This document shows positions 49,159 to 58,486 of a stretch of 64,000 nt of DNA, piece after piece. The notes under the pieces are model-generated. The model saw nothing but the letters and a program-made list of their open reading frames with translations. It was not told where the DNA came from and did not search any database. The translations under genes and the position numbers were made by a program. The stretch lies in assembly GCF_003269035.1 (NCBI RefSeq), contig NZ_QLTK01000018.1, forward strand, positions 62,001-126,000. The letters run 5' to 3'. Position 1 is the stretch's first letter, and every line of letters begins with the position of its first letter. The DNA is from Paraburkholderia bryophila (GTDB lineage: Bacteria > Pseudomonadota > Gammaproteobacteria > Burkholderiales > Burkholderiaceae).

Positions 49159-51180
49159 TCAGCGCCACGCCTCCGCGATGCGCGCCGCCAGCCCCGAATC
49201 GCGCTGCGTGGGCGTCGCGATCGCTTGCGCCAGCACGGCCCGCGAGCCGATTACCTCGACCCGCTCACGTGCCCGGGTAATCGCCGTGTACACCAGTTCG
49301 CGCGACAACACACGGCTGAATACCGCCGGCAGCATCAATACCGCGTGCTCGAACTCTGAGCCTTGCGACTTGTGGACCGTGAGCGCGAACGCCGTATCGT
49401 GCGGCGGGAGCGCGGCGGGCGACACCGCTCGCAGACCGCCGTCGCCGGTACGGAAATAGACGCGCAACGCACCGCCCGCCCCCGGCAATGCAATGCCGAT
49501 ATCGCCGTTGAACAGGCCCAGCGCGTAGTCGTTGCGCGTCACCATCACCGGGCGCCCGGCGAACCAATGCGCGCCCACGGCCAGCGTCACCCCAGCCGAG
49601 CGCCGCACCTGCGCGGCCATGAGCGTATTCACCTGATCGACGCCGCGTGGTCCTGAACGGGTGGCGCACAGAATCCGGAAACGGTTCAGCGCGTCGAACA
49701 GGGGCAGCGGGTCAGGTGTCCCGGCGGCGAGTGCTTTGGCCAGCGCGTCGGCATACGGCGCGAAGCCGGCGGCGAGCCGTGCGACGGTGCGCTCCGCGAG
49801 GGTCGCGTGGGTGTCTTCGTGCAGCGCCGCGGCGCACGCCTCGAGCGGATCGGTGACGAGCACGTCGAGCGCCGCGCCAGCCGCGCCGTTACGGATCGCC
49901 ACCGACAGCCGGCCGATCGGCGAATCGAGACCGAAACGGTAGTTGCGCTCGAGCCAGACGACACAATCGGCGAGCGGATTGCCGGCATGGGAGGCGGACG
50001 ACGCCCCGTCGTCAAGCGCACCAGTGTCGGCGTGGATGTCGATGTCGGCGAACAACCCACCCGGCTCTTCGTCGACACCGCGCGAGACGTCGGGCAGCGC
50101 CTGCGCGAGCCGTGCCTTGTCGAGTCCCAAAGCATCGGCGACTCGCTGCAAGCCGGGCTGCGTGAACGCCGGCCGCGCGCTGAGTTCGGCGAACACCGCG
50201 CCCGCTTCGACGGCGGCGAGCTGGTCCTTGTCGCCGAGCATCACGAGGCGCGTCCGCGGCGCGATCGCGTCGAGCAGATGCGCGGCCATGGCGACGTCGA
50301 TCATCGACGCCTCGTCGATCACGACGACGTCGTACGGCAACGGATTGTCGCGATGATGCCGGAAACGTCCGCCCGGCCCGGAGCCGAGCAGGCGATGCAA
50401 CGTGTACGACGTCTGCGGCAAACGCGCGGCCAGCTCGGGGGGCAGCTCGCCGGCGCGCGCGAGCAAGGCTTCCTGCATGCGTTGCGCGGCCTTGCCGGTG
50501 GGCGCCGCGAGGGCGATGCGCAAATCGGCCTGGGCATCGAGCAGACAGGCCAGCACGCCGACCACGGTGGTGGTCTTGCCGGTGCCGGGGCCGCCGCTGA
50601 CGATCGTCAGGCGCCCAGACAACGCCATGACGGCCGCGACGCGCTGCCAGTCGACTTCGTCGTCTTTGGGCCGGCCGAAATAGCGCAGCAGGCGTTGATG
50701 AAGCGTTGCTGCATCGGACTGTTCGGAACGCCTTTCCGCAGTAAGGTCACCCACCCCCGCATGCGCCACCAGCGAGCGTGCCAGGCGCCGCTCGTAATCG
50801 TAGTAACGCGCGAGGTACAAACGCCCTTGCCCGTCGATCACCAGCGGCCGCAACGCCGCCGAATTCCGCGACCCATCACTCGCCATGCCGCTCGCGAACA
50901 ACGCCGCGCGCACTTCGGCGCTCGACGCATCGAAACGCCGCGCCAGCACCGCCAGCGGCACGCACACGTGGCCTTCGTCGGTCGCGCGGCTGGCGGCAAA
51001 CGCGCCCCGCGCCGCCCATTTCACCGCGTCGGTCGATGCCCCGCCACGCCGTGCCAAGGTGCCGATGCGGCGCGCAAAACCCTCGGCCAGCGCAACGCTG
51101 AAATCGGCCGGCGCGGGCAAACTTACGCCGATGTCGTCGATCTCCGGCGGCGTCGACGCGCTCTGCTCGATCGTGCTCAT
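49159..51180 (-). CDS. recD: Exodeoxyribonuclease V alpha subunit RecD
   Basis: 673-residue 5'-3' helicase of RecBCD. From ATG 51180 (MSTIEQSAST), with GGAGGTGGCGC upstream, it contains Walker A VSGGPGTGKTTTVVGV, the Walker B-type VVIDEASMIDV, MLGDKDQLAAVEAG and the C-terminal helicase motif FALTVHKSQGSEFEHAVLML. The start overlaps the recB stop (ATGA). A longer frame to 51276 is not needed. Last gene of recC-recB-recD. Confidence 0.95.
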   Translation of the reverse strand: MSTIEQSASTPPEIDDIGVSLPAPADFSVALAEGFARRIGTLARRGGASTDAVKWAARGAFAASRATDEGHVCVPLAVLARRFDASSAEVRAALFASGMASDGSRNSAALRPLVIDGQGRLYLARYYDYERRLARSLVAHAGVGDLTAERRSEQSDAATLHQRLLRYFGRPKDDEVDWQRVAAVMALSGRLTIVSGGPGTGKTTTVVGVLACLLDAQADLRIALAAPTGKAAQRMQEALLARAGELPPELAARLPQTSYTLHRLLGSGPGGRFRHHRDNPLPYDVVVIDEASMIDVAMAAHLLDAIAPRTRLVMLGDKDQLAAVEAGAVFAELSARPAFTQPGLQRVADALGLDKARLAQALPDVSRGVDEEPGGLFADIDIHADTGALDDGASSASHAGNPLADCVVWLERNYRFGLDSPIGRLSVAIRNGAAGAALDVLVTDPLEACAAALHEDTHATLAERTVARLAAGFAPYADALAKALAAGTPDPLPLFDALNRFRILCATRSGPRGVDQVNTLMAAQVRRSAGVTLAVGAHWFAGRPVMVTRNDYALGLFNGDIGIALPGAGGALRVYFRTGDGGLRAVSPAALPPHDTAFALTVHKSQGSEFEHAVLMLPAVFSRVLSRELVYTAITRARERVEVIGSRAVLAQAIATPTQRDSGLAARIAEAWR

Positions 51181-54100
51181 GCGCCACCTCCAATCATGGC
51201 CGCGTCGAGCAGCGCCACCAGTTCGAATGCGGGCCGGCGCACATGCACGCCGGCCACCGCGTCGGCATCCCGCCAATCCGGACGCACGCCGCGCACGAAC
51301 AGATACAGGTAGCCGCCGATATGCGTGTCGTAGGTGTAATTGCGCACCCGCGTCTTCAGATAGCGATGCAAGGCGACCGTATAAAGCAAAGCCTGCAGGT
51401 GATATGCGTGACTCGCCATCGCGGCTTCGAGCGGCGCCGACGCATAGTCGGCCACGGTGTCGCCAAGATGGTTCGACTTCCAGTCGACGACCCAGAAGCG
51501 TCCGTCGTGCTCGACGATCATGTCGATAAATCCTTTGACGAAACCCCGCAGCGCGCCCGGCTCGAGTGCGACGTCGGGATAGCCGTGTTCGATCAGCAGT
51601 TCGCGCAACGCCGGGAAATCGAGCGACGGCGCGGCGAACAGAAACTCGAGTTCGTTCAACCGCCGTTGCGGATTCAACCTGGCGAGCGTCAGGCCCGGCA
51701 CCAGTTCGGTATGGACGATGTCCGTCAGCAGGTTATGCATCATCGTGGGCAGACGCGCGGCGAGTTCCGGCACGGCCGGCGCCGGCCGCTCGCGCAACGC
51801 ACCACGGATCGCATCCGGCCACGTGCCCGGATCGCTGAAGTCAGCGAGTTCGAACATGCGATGCAGACACTCGCCCGCCGCCGCGCCGCGCGGAAACGCG
51901 AGAATGTCGTCCTCGGCGAAAGGGGGCGTTTGCAGCGCGGGCGCGAGCACGGGCGGCGGCGCGAGTGCATCCGCGATCTCGTCGTGATCGGGACGCACTT
52001 CTTCCGCCGCCGCGTGCATCTCCTCGGCCCTGCTGCCTGCTGCGATCAGTCCGCTGAAGCTCGCCATCCGCCACTGATCGCGCAACGGCCGGCGGCTGGC
52101 GCGCGCCTGCATCCGCGCGCCGCTGTCCTGCAGACTTTCCAGCGGCACGCGGCGCGCCACCTCCGGTAACGGTTGCAGCGTCACCGCACCGCCCGCCAAC
52201 GCCTGCCAACTCGCGGCCAGCGCGGCTTCGTCGGGTGGTTCAGCAAGCCAGTCGTCGAAACTGTGCGCGCCACCGCCCGCCAGCCAGTTCAGCACGCTGC
52301 GGCGCGACTCTTTGGTGGAGCGCGACGACAGGTACGTACCGGCGACCAGATAGCAGCGGTACACCGCGCGCGTCAGCGCCACATACACGAGCCGCGCGCG
52401 TTCGGCCGCCTGCTCGCGCGACGCATAGCGCGATGCGCGTTCGGCCTCTTCGTCGTCGCAACCGTAGTGCAGTACCGCCGTGCCGTCCTCGTCGTGATAC
52501 TCGCGGGCGTCGGGCAACCCGGACGACGGCGGATCGCGCAACGCGCCATCGTTCAGGAACGGACAGAACACCACGGCATATTCGAGCCCTTTCGATTTGT
52601 GCACGGTCACGATCTGCACGAGGTTGCGGTCCGATTCGAGCCGCAGTTGCGCATCTTCTCCGCCGCCCTGCGTGCGTTGCGCGGCGAGCCAGCGCAAGGT
52701 GGGCGCGATCCCCGGTTGGGTCGCGGCGCGTGCCTGCACCAGCTCAGCCAGATGATTCACGTTCGTCAGACGACGCTCGCCGTCCGCACCCGCCACCAGC
52801 CGCTGCGCGACGCGCAGTTCACGCATCAGCGTGCGCCACATCACCGCGAAGCCGCGTTCGTGCCACAACGTGCGATAGCGCGAAAAACGCTCGACCCAAC
52901 CCATCGCGTCCGCGGCATGCGCGGGATCGTCGGCGGGCGCGGGCGAGTCGGCGACCTGCTCGAGACGCCACAACGACGTGGCGTCGAGCCCGAGCCAGTC
53001 GGTAGCCAGCGCGGCACGCAGACGACGCAGATCGCCGGGCGTATCGACGGCGGCCAGCACGCGCTCGATCTGCTCGGCGTCGAGCGTGGCGAACACCGAG
53101 GCCTGCGCCAGCTCGACACTGCCGACGCCCCACGCCGCCAGCACGCGCTTGATCAGACTGCCCTGCCGGTGCGTTTGCACCAGCACCGCGATATTGCCCG
53201 GCGCGAGCGGCGCGTCGCCGATCGTCACCGCGCCGTGTCGCGCGCCGCGCAACAGGCGCACGATCTCGGCGGCGCACGCTTCGCTCGCTTCGCGCTGCGC
53301 GTCGCGCTTGGTCAGCGCGGCGTCGCCTTGTGGCAACGTCCAGATCCGGAAATCGCCGGCGCTCGCGTCGGGGTCGACAAACGGCGGCCGGCGCCGTTCG
53401 CCCGCACGCACCGGCTGGTAGTCGAGGCCGTCCAGCACGAACGCGCGCGGGTTCGCTTCGAAGAAACGGTTGCACGCTTCGACGATCGGCGCGGTCGAGC
53501 GCTGATTGACCGCCAGCGTGTAACACGCGGATGCCGCCGCGCGTGCCGCCAGATACGTATGCAGATCCGCCGCACGAAAACTGTAAATGGCCTGCTTCGG
53601 ATCGCCGACCAGAAACAGCGGACCGGCCGGCGCGAAGATGCGGCTGAAAATCGCGAACTGCAAAGGATCGGTATCCTGGAACTCGTCGATCAGCGCGGCC
53701 GGATAGCGCGCGCGCAAGGCGTCGGCCAGCCACGGATTCGCTTCGAGCGCACGGTACAGGTTGGATAGCAGATCGTCGAACGACACCACCCGGCGGGTGC
53801 GCTTGCGCGCCACCAGTTCGGCCGGCGCGTAGTCGAGCCAGGTTTCGACCAGCGAAAGCCAGCGTGCGCGTTGCGCGGCTTCGGCCGCGATCACGGCTGC
53901 CGCGAGCGCTTCCGCGTGCTCGAAGAACACGTGTTCGGGCGGTTCGAACTTGACCTTGGTCGCCTTCTTCAACGCCGACACGGTGAGCTTCAACGCGGCA
54001 CGCGGCGGCGGCGCATGGCAGTCGCCTTGCGCAAAATAATCGGTCCACGCAGCGATCGCGGCGCTCACATGGTCGGGCTTGTGGGTGGTCTTGCTCAACC

Positions 54101-54875
54101 GGTCTTGCGCGTCGGCAAGCAGGCGGACGATCCCGTCGCGCTCCGCCTGCCAGAGTTCGCCGGCGGCGTCGAATCCGGCTTGCGGATCGGCGCTAGCGCC
54201 GCTCGCGTCCACCGCGCCCCAACGCAATTGCGCCAGGGGCTTTTTCAGACGCCGCGCGAGTTGCTCGTCGAGGGATGCGGGACCGGCGCGTCTGGCCACC
54301 AGCCACGCGGCGAACGCGGGATGCGCATGCGCAACCGGTTCGACCTGTTCGCGCCAGAAATCGGCGGCCATTTCGAAACGTAACGCGGCGTCGTCGGCTT
54401 CCATGTCGAACGCGAACGGCATTGCGGCGGCGAACGGCGCCTCCTGCAGCGCGCGCTGACAGAAAGCGTGAATGGTGTGAATCGCCGCCTGGTCGAAAGT
54501 GCGCAGCGCGCGCCGCACCACCTTCAACGCGGCTCCGCGCTCAATGCCGCTGTCCGGCGCCAGCGTCGTTTCAAAGAGACGCTGGATAAACGGATCGCCG
54601 CCGTCGTCGTCCATTTCGATCGCGCGATGCAGCTCCGCGAGACGGCCGCGAATCCGCTCGTGCAATTCCGCGGTCGCCGCCTTCGTGAACGTGACGACAA
54701 GAATCTGATCCGCGTTCAGGTTCTTTTCGAGTAACAAACGCACGTACAACGCGCAGATGTTCCACGTCTTGCCGGTGCCCGCCGAGGCCTCGATCTGGTT
54801 CACGCCGTCGAGCGAACAGCCGAACACGTCGAGTTCTTCGGCGACCAGCGCATAGCTGTGCACGGCGCCGCTCAT
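51177..54875 (-). CDS. recB: Exodeoxyribonuclease V beta subunit RecB
   Basis: 1232-residue UvrD-like 3'-5' helicase plus nuclease. From ATG 54875 (MSGAVHSYALVAEEL): Walker A IEASAGTGKTWNICALY near residue 32, VVTFTKAATAELHERIRGRL, DEFQDTDPLQFAIF, VGDPKQAIYSFRAAD and VHKSKGLEYAVVF. The C-terminal RecB nuclease has GFIDMIVEHDGRFWVVDWKS (Asp and DWK motif), needed for Chi-regulated cutting. The 1356-codon frame extends upstream but antisense into recC; the ATGA overlap with recC marks the real start. Confidence 0.96.
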   Translation of the reverse strand: MSGAVHSYALVAEELDVFGCSLDGVNQIEASAGTGKTWNICALYVRLLLEKNLNADQILVVTFTKAATAELHERIRGRLAELHRAIEMDDDGGDPFIQRLFETTLAPDSGIERGAALKVVRRALRTFDQAAIHTIHAFCQRALQEAPFAAAMPFAFDMEADDAALRFEMAADFWREQVEPVAHAHPAFAAWLVARRAGPASLDEQLARRLKKPLAQLRWGAVDASGASADPQAGFDAAGELWQAERDGIVRLLADAQDRLSKTTHKPDHVSAAIAAWTDYFAQGDCHAPPPRAALKLTVSALKKATKVKFEPPEHVFFEHAEALAAAVIAAEAAQRARWLSLVETWLDYAPAELVARKRTRRVVSFDDLLSNLYRALEANPWLADALRARYPAALIDEFQDTDPLQFAIFSRIFAPAGPLFLVGDPKQAIYSFRAADLHTYLAARAAASACYTLAVNQRSTAPIVEACNRFFEANPRAFVLDGLDYQPVRAGERRRPPFVDPDASAGDFRIWTLPQGDAALTKRDAQREASEACAAEIVRLLRGARHGAVTIGDAPLAPGNIAVLVQTHRQGSLIKRVLAAWGVGSVELAQASVFATLDAEQIERVLAAVDTPGDLRRLRAALATDWLGLDATSLWRLEQVADSPAPADDPAHAADAMGWVERFSRYRTLWHERGFAVMWRTLMRELRVAQRLVAGADGERRLTNVNHLAELVQARAATQPGIAPTLRWLAAQRTQGGGEDAQLRLESDRNLVQIVTVHKSKGLEYAVVFCPFLNDGALRDPPSSGLPDAREYHDEDGTAVLHYGCDDEEAERASRYASREQAAERARLVYVALTRAVYRCYLVAGTYLSSRSTKESRRSVLNWLAGGGAHSFDDWLAEPPDEAALAASWQALAGGAVTLQPLPEVARRVPLESLQDSGARMQARASRRPLRDQWRMASFSGLIAAGSRAEEMHAAAEEVRPDHDEIADALAPPPVLAPALQTPPFAEDDILAFPRGAAAGECLHRMFELADFSDPGTWPDAIRGALRERPAPAVPELAARLPTMMHNLLTDIVHTELVPGLTLARLNPQRRLNELEFLFAAPSLDFPALRELLIEHGYPDVALEPGALRGFVKGFIDMIVEHDGRFWVVDWKSNHLGDTVADYASAPLEAAMASHAYHLQALLYTVALHRYLKTRVRNYTYDTHIGGYLYLFVRGVRPDWRDADAVAGVHVRRPAFELVALLDAAMIGGGA

Positions 54876-57800
54876 GACACGCTCCGCAGATGCTGGACCA
54901 GCGGTTTGAAAACGATCGACGCCAGGCTGCCGAACGGTTCGTCGAGCGTGAGCGGCGTGCCGCGCAGCGCGATGCGCAAGGCGGCGTCGTCGGATTCGCC
55001 GCGTACGCGGTCGTTGATCCAGACGCCTTGGGCGGCGGAATCGCTTTCGCTGACCTTGGTCCACGCGCTCTTCGGAAAGAAGCGCAGCGGCAGCCTGCGC
55101 CCTGCCCGGAACAACGCGACGAGCGGCGCCAGCTGGTCGAGCGGCGCGGCAACCGGGGTGAGCTCGAAACTCTCGCCGCTGCCATGCCAAACGGTGCGGC
55201 GCGGGCCAGCCGGCCGCGCGGCGCAATACGCCAGATGCGCGAGCCACGCGGACAGATAGTCACGGGCAGTCGGCCTGGCGTAGCGGAAAATCACCTGCCC
55301 TGTTTCAGTCAGCAAATTTAAGGTGCCATGCAGTTGCAGCGGCGTTTGAGCTGCATCGCGCAATGCCGCGTCGTGAGGACCGAATAGCGCGCCGGCCATG
55401 TCCGCGCCATCGGGCCAGCGTGACGGAATGTCGAGCACGAACGGCAAACGCTCGACGCCCGAGGCAAGCTCGCTGCGCACGCTGTCCGCAAGCTGGCGCA
55501 GCGCGCCGAGTTCGCGCGCGCGCCAGACCGCGCCGGTCGCGCCGCCCGGCAATTCGGGACTCGCGGCGGCCATGCGGCGCACGCGTTCGAACATCACGTT
55601 GTCTTCAATCTCGACGTCGAGCAGCACCGGCAGCAGCCGCTCCGCTAACGCGTCGCGCCCCGCGTAGTCGAGGTCGAACGGCTCGGTGTCGAGCAACTCG
55701 CCTTGCGCGTCCGACAACACGATGCCCAAACGGTCACGCAACAGCGCCCGCGCCGGATGACGCCAGAAACGCACGAATTCGTCGAAGGCCACCGGCTCCG
55801 AAGCGTCTTCGGGCGGCAACGGTTGATCGAAGAACGGCCCGGCCGCCGGATGCTGGGGCGCGGCCAGCAGCGTGGCCAGTTCCGCACGATCGGCGTCGTA
55901 GCTGAACAGTTCGTTGGGCGGCAAGAAATAGTCCGACGCGAACGCCTGCAGCGGGTGATTGACGATAAACGCATGACGCGCGCGCTCGACTTCCGCCGGA
56001 CTCGCGTCCTCGCCGGCCGACACTTGCGCGAGATGGTCGAGCAATTCGTCGACCAGCGCGGCCGGCGGCAACGGCGCGTTGTCGCGAATACTGCGGCCGG
56101 TGTACGCGATGAACAACTGGTCGCGCGCGGCCAGCAGCAGATCGAGGAACAGATTGCGTTCGTCGTCGCGGCGCTGGCGGTCGCCGGCTTTGCCGAACGC
56201 GGCCATCAGGTCGAACTCGTCGGCACGCGCGAGACTGGGCAGCACGCCGTCGTCCATGCCGAGCAGGCAGACGATCCGGTACGGCAAACCGCGCAAGCTG
56301 GTCAGCGACGAAAACGTCACGCTGCCCCAGGGCACGCCACCGCGCGCCGGGTCGTCGAGCGCTTCGGTGAGCGCGCCGCGTACCACTGCGGCGGGCAGCG
56401 GCACGTGTTGCGCGCCGGCTTGCATCGCGTCGCCCATTTTGTCGATTGCGTCGCGCACGGCCGCCAGCGAATCGGCGAACTCGACGCCGCCGTCGAAACT
56501 CTGTGCGAGCGTTTCGAGCAGCAACTGCGTCCATTCGACGGGCGTTCGCTCGATCGCGCATTGCGCCGCGAACGACTCGACGTCGTCGACGAAACGCGAC
56601 AGGCGGCCTAGCAGTTCGGCATTCGAGCCCGCCGCGCCTTCCACCGGAAGCCACGCGTCGACAGGTTCGCCGCCCTCGGGCATGGCGTAGCCGAGGTAGA
56701 GACGCGTCAGCGCGTCGGAGAACGTATGCCGGGCGATCGGCACGTGCTCGCCGGTCGGCGGCACCGGCGCCAGCCCGCGCCGCGCACCGGCTGCCGCCAG
56801 CCATTCCTGCGCGGCTTCGAGCGACGTGGCGTCGATCTCGTAGCGTGCGGCGATGGCATCGACGCGCAGCCATTCGATCAGATCCGGCGCGCCTACGCTG
56901 CGCTCGGGCAAGGCCAGCCAGTCGAGCAGCAAACGCGCGACCGGATTGGCCTGCGACGGCGGCAGGCCGGTGATCCGATACGGAATGCGGCGCGCGTCGC
57001 CGGCCGGCGTGGTGCCGAACACCGCGTCGATCAACGGACCGGCCGCCGCGAGGTCGGAGACGGCCACCAGCACGTCGGACGGCTGCAGATCGTCGAACTC
57101 GTCGAACCAGCCGAGCAGGCGGTCGTGCAGCACCTCCAGTTGACGCGACAGGCTATGACAGACATGAACCTCGATGCCGCGCTCGACGGGCAGGTCATCG
57201 GTATCCGTTTCCGCGCGCAGATCGAGAATGCCGTTTTGCACGGCGGCGAGCCAGCTCGGCGCGGGGTTTTCGGTGAAGTCGCCGGTCTCGCCCGATGCCG
57301 CGCTTTCGGTCAGTTCATGCAGCATGTGCAACTGCGCCTGAGTCTGACGTCCCCATTCGGCGAGCAGCGGATGACCGACTTGCTGATAGTCGAGTTGCCC
57401 CGCCGCGTCGAGCGCTTCGACGCGCCCCGCGCTGACCACGTCGAACCAGAACTCGCGGCATGGGTTCATCACGTACAAACGCACGTCGACCCAGCGCGAC
57501 AGCGCCCGCAACAACGCAACGTGCAGCGGCGGCATGGTGGGCAGCGCGAACACGCTCACCGCTTCCGGCCACCGCGCATTCGAAATCGCTTCGAGGTCGA
57601 GCGTGCCGATGTCTTCGAGAAAACGATACGCGGGCGGCAACGCGGCGGCGGGCGGCAACGCGGCGGCGGGCGTCTGCGCCTCGCCGGACGTGCTGGTCAG
57701 TTCGGCCAGTTCGGCGAGCACCGCACGCCACAGCGCGGCCTGCCAGCGCTCGTCCTCGCGCGCCGCCTCGCTCGCGCCGGTCAGACGCGGGCCGGTGTCG

Positions 57801-58285
57801 TCGAGCGCGCCGCTGGCGAAGATCGAGCCGCCCTTTTGCCACTGCAACAGCCATTCGGGACGATAGGTCAGATAGTGGTCGAGTACCGTGGCCACCCGGC
57901 GCGCGAGTTCGTAGCGCATCGACGCATCTGCCGCGTCGAGATAGGTACGCAGCCGCGGCGACGCGTTCCAGGGCAGCGCTTCATCTGCGTCGCCCAGCAA
58001 CCGGTAGCAGCGCCACACGAGACGGTCGGGCGCGAACGGCGAATGCTTCGGCACTTCGATCACGCCGCCGATCTGCGCCCACAGCCACTGCGCGAGATAA
58101 CCAAAATTGACATTCGCGCAGATGCCCTGCCGCGCGGCGATGTCGAGTTCGAGCCGGCGCCTGACCGCCGCGCTCGGGACGATCACCGGCTGCGCGGTCC
58201 AGGGGTCGGACGGCGCCTGTGCCAGGTCGTCGAGCAGCGCGCCGACAAGGGTTTCATAGCGGTTCGAATAGAAGAGCTGGAGCAT
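54872..58285 (-). CDS. recC: Exodeoxyribonuclease V gamma subunit RecC
   Basis: 1137-residue Chi-recognition subunit. From ATG 58285 it begins MLQLFYSNRYETLVGALLDD and has PVIVPSAAVRRRLELDIAAR, YLAQWLWAQIG, FALPTMPPLHVALLRALSRW and VTFSSLTSLRGLPYRIVCLL, all typical of RecC inactivated-helicase domains. AGGA lies upstream. Its first gene position in recC-recB-recD and both 4-nt overlaps indicate a tight operon. The divergent FUSC gene starts 201 bp away. Confidence 0.95.
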   Translation of the reverse strand: MLQLFYSNRYETLVGALLDDLAQAPSDPWTAQPVIVPSAAVRRRLELDIAARQGICANVNFGYLAQWLWAQIGGVIEVPKHSPFAPDRLVWRCYRLLGDADEALPWNASPRLRTYLDAADASMRYELARRVATVLDHYLTYRPEWLLQWQKGGSIFASGALDDTGPRLTGASEAAREDERWQAALWRAVLAELAELTSTSGEAQTPAAALPPAAALPPAYRFLEDIGTLDLEAISNARWPEAVSVFALPTMPPLHVALLRALSRWVDVRLYVMNPCREFWFDVVSAGRVEALDAAGQLDYQQVGHPLLAEWGRQTQAQLHMLHELTESAASGETGDFTENPAPSWLAAVQNGILDLRAETDTDDLPVERGIEVHVCHSLSRQLEVLHDRLLGWFDEFDDLQPSDVLVAVSDLAAAGPLIDAVFGTTPAGDARRIPYRITGLPPSQANPVARLLLDWLALPERSVGAPDLIEWLRVDAIAARYEIDATSLEAAQEWLAAAGARRGLAPVPPTGEHVPIARHTFSDALTRLYLGYAMPEGGEPVDAWLPVEGAAGSNAELLGRLSRFVDDVESFAAQCAIERTPVEWTQLLLETLAQSFDGGVEFADSLAAVRDAIDKMGDAMQAGAQHVPLPAAVVRGALTEALDDPARGGVPWGSVTFSSLTSLRGLPYRIVCLLGMDDGVLPSLARADEFDLMAAFGKAGDRQRRDDERNLFLDLLLAARDQLFIAYTGRSIRDNAPLPPAALVDELLDHLAQVSAGEDASPAEVERARHAFIVNHPLQAFASDYFLPPNELFSYDADRAELATLLAAPQHPAAGPFFDQPLPPEDASEPVAFDEFVRFWRHPARALLRDRLGIVLSDAQGELLDTEPFDLDYAGRDALAERLLPVLLDVEIEDNVMFERVRRMAAASPELPGGATGAVWRARELGALRQLADSVRSELASGVERLPFVLDIPSRWPDGADMAGALFGPHDAALRDAAQTPLQLHGTLNLLTETGQVIFRYARPTARDYLSAWLAHLAYCAARPAGPRRTVWHGSGESFELTPVAAPLDQLAPLVALFRAGRRLPLRFFPKSAWTKVSESDSAAQGVWINDRVRGESDDAALRIALRGTPLTLDEPFGSLASIVFKPLVQHLRSVS

Positions 58286-58486
58286 GGATCCTGGGGAAAA
58301 CGTGCGGCACGCACTGCGCGCGAGAAGCGCGCCGGCCATTGAAGCGACAGCATAACAAACGCGCTCCCAGGGCAGAACCTGGCCGAACGGACGAGGTCGA
58401 AACCCCGACAAAATCAGTTAGACTCGACGGCAGTTTGAGTCTGTCCCTCAACCGCGTTTTCTCAGTGAGTGGAATCCAGGCAGTCG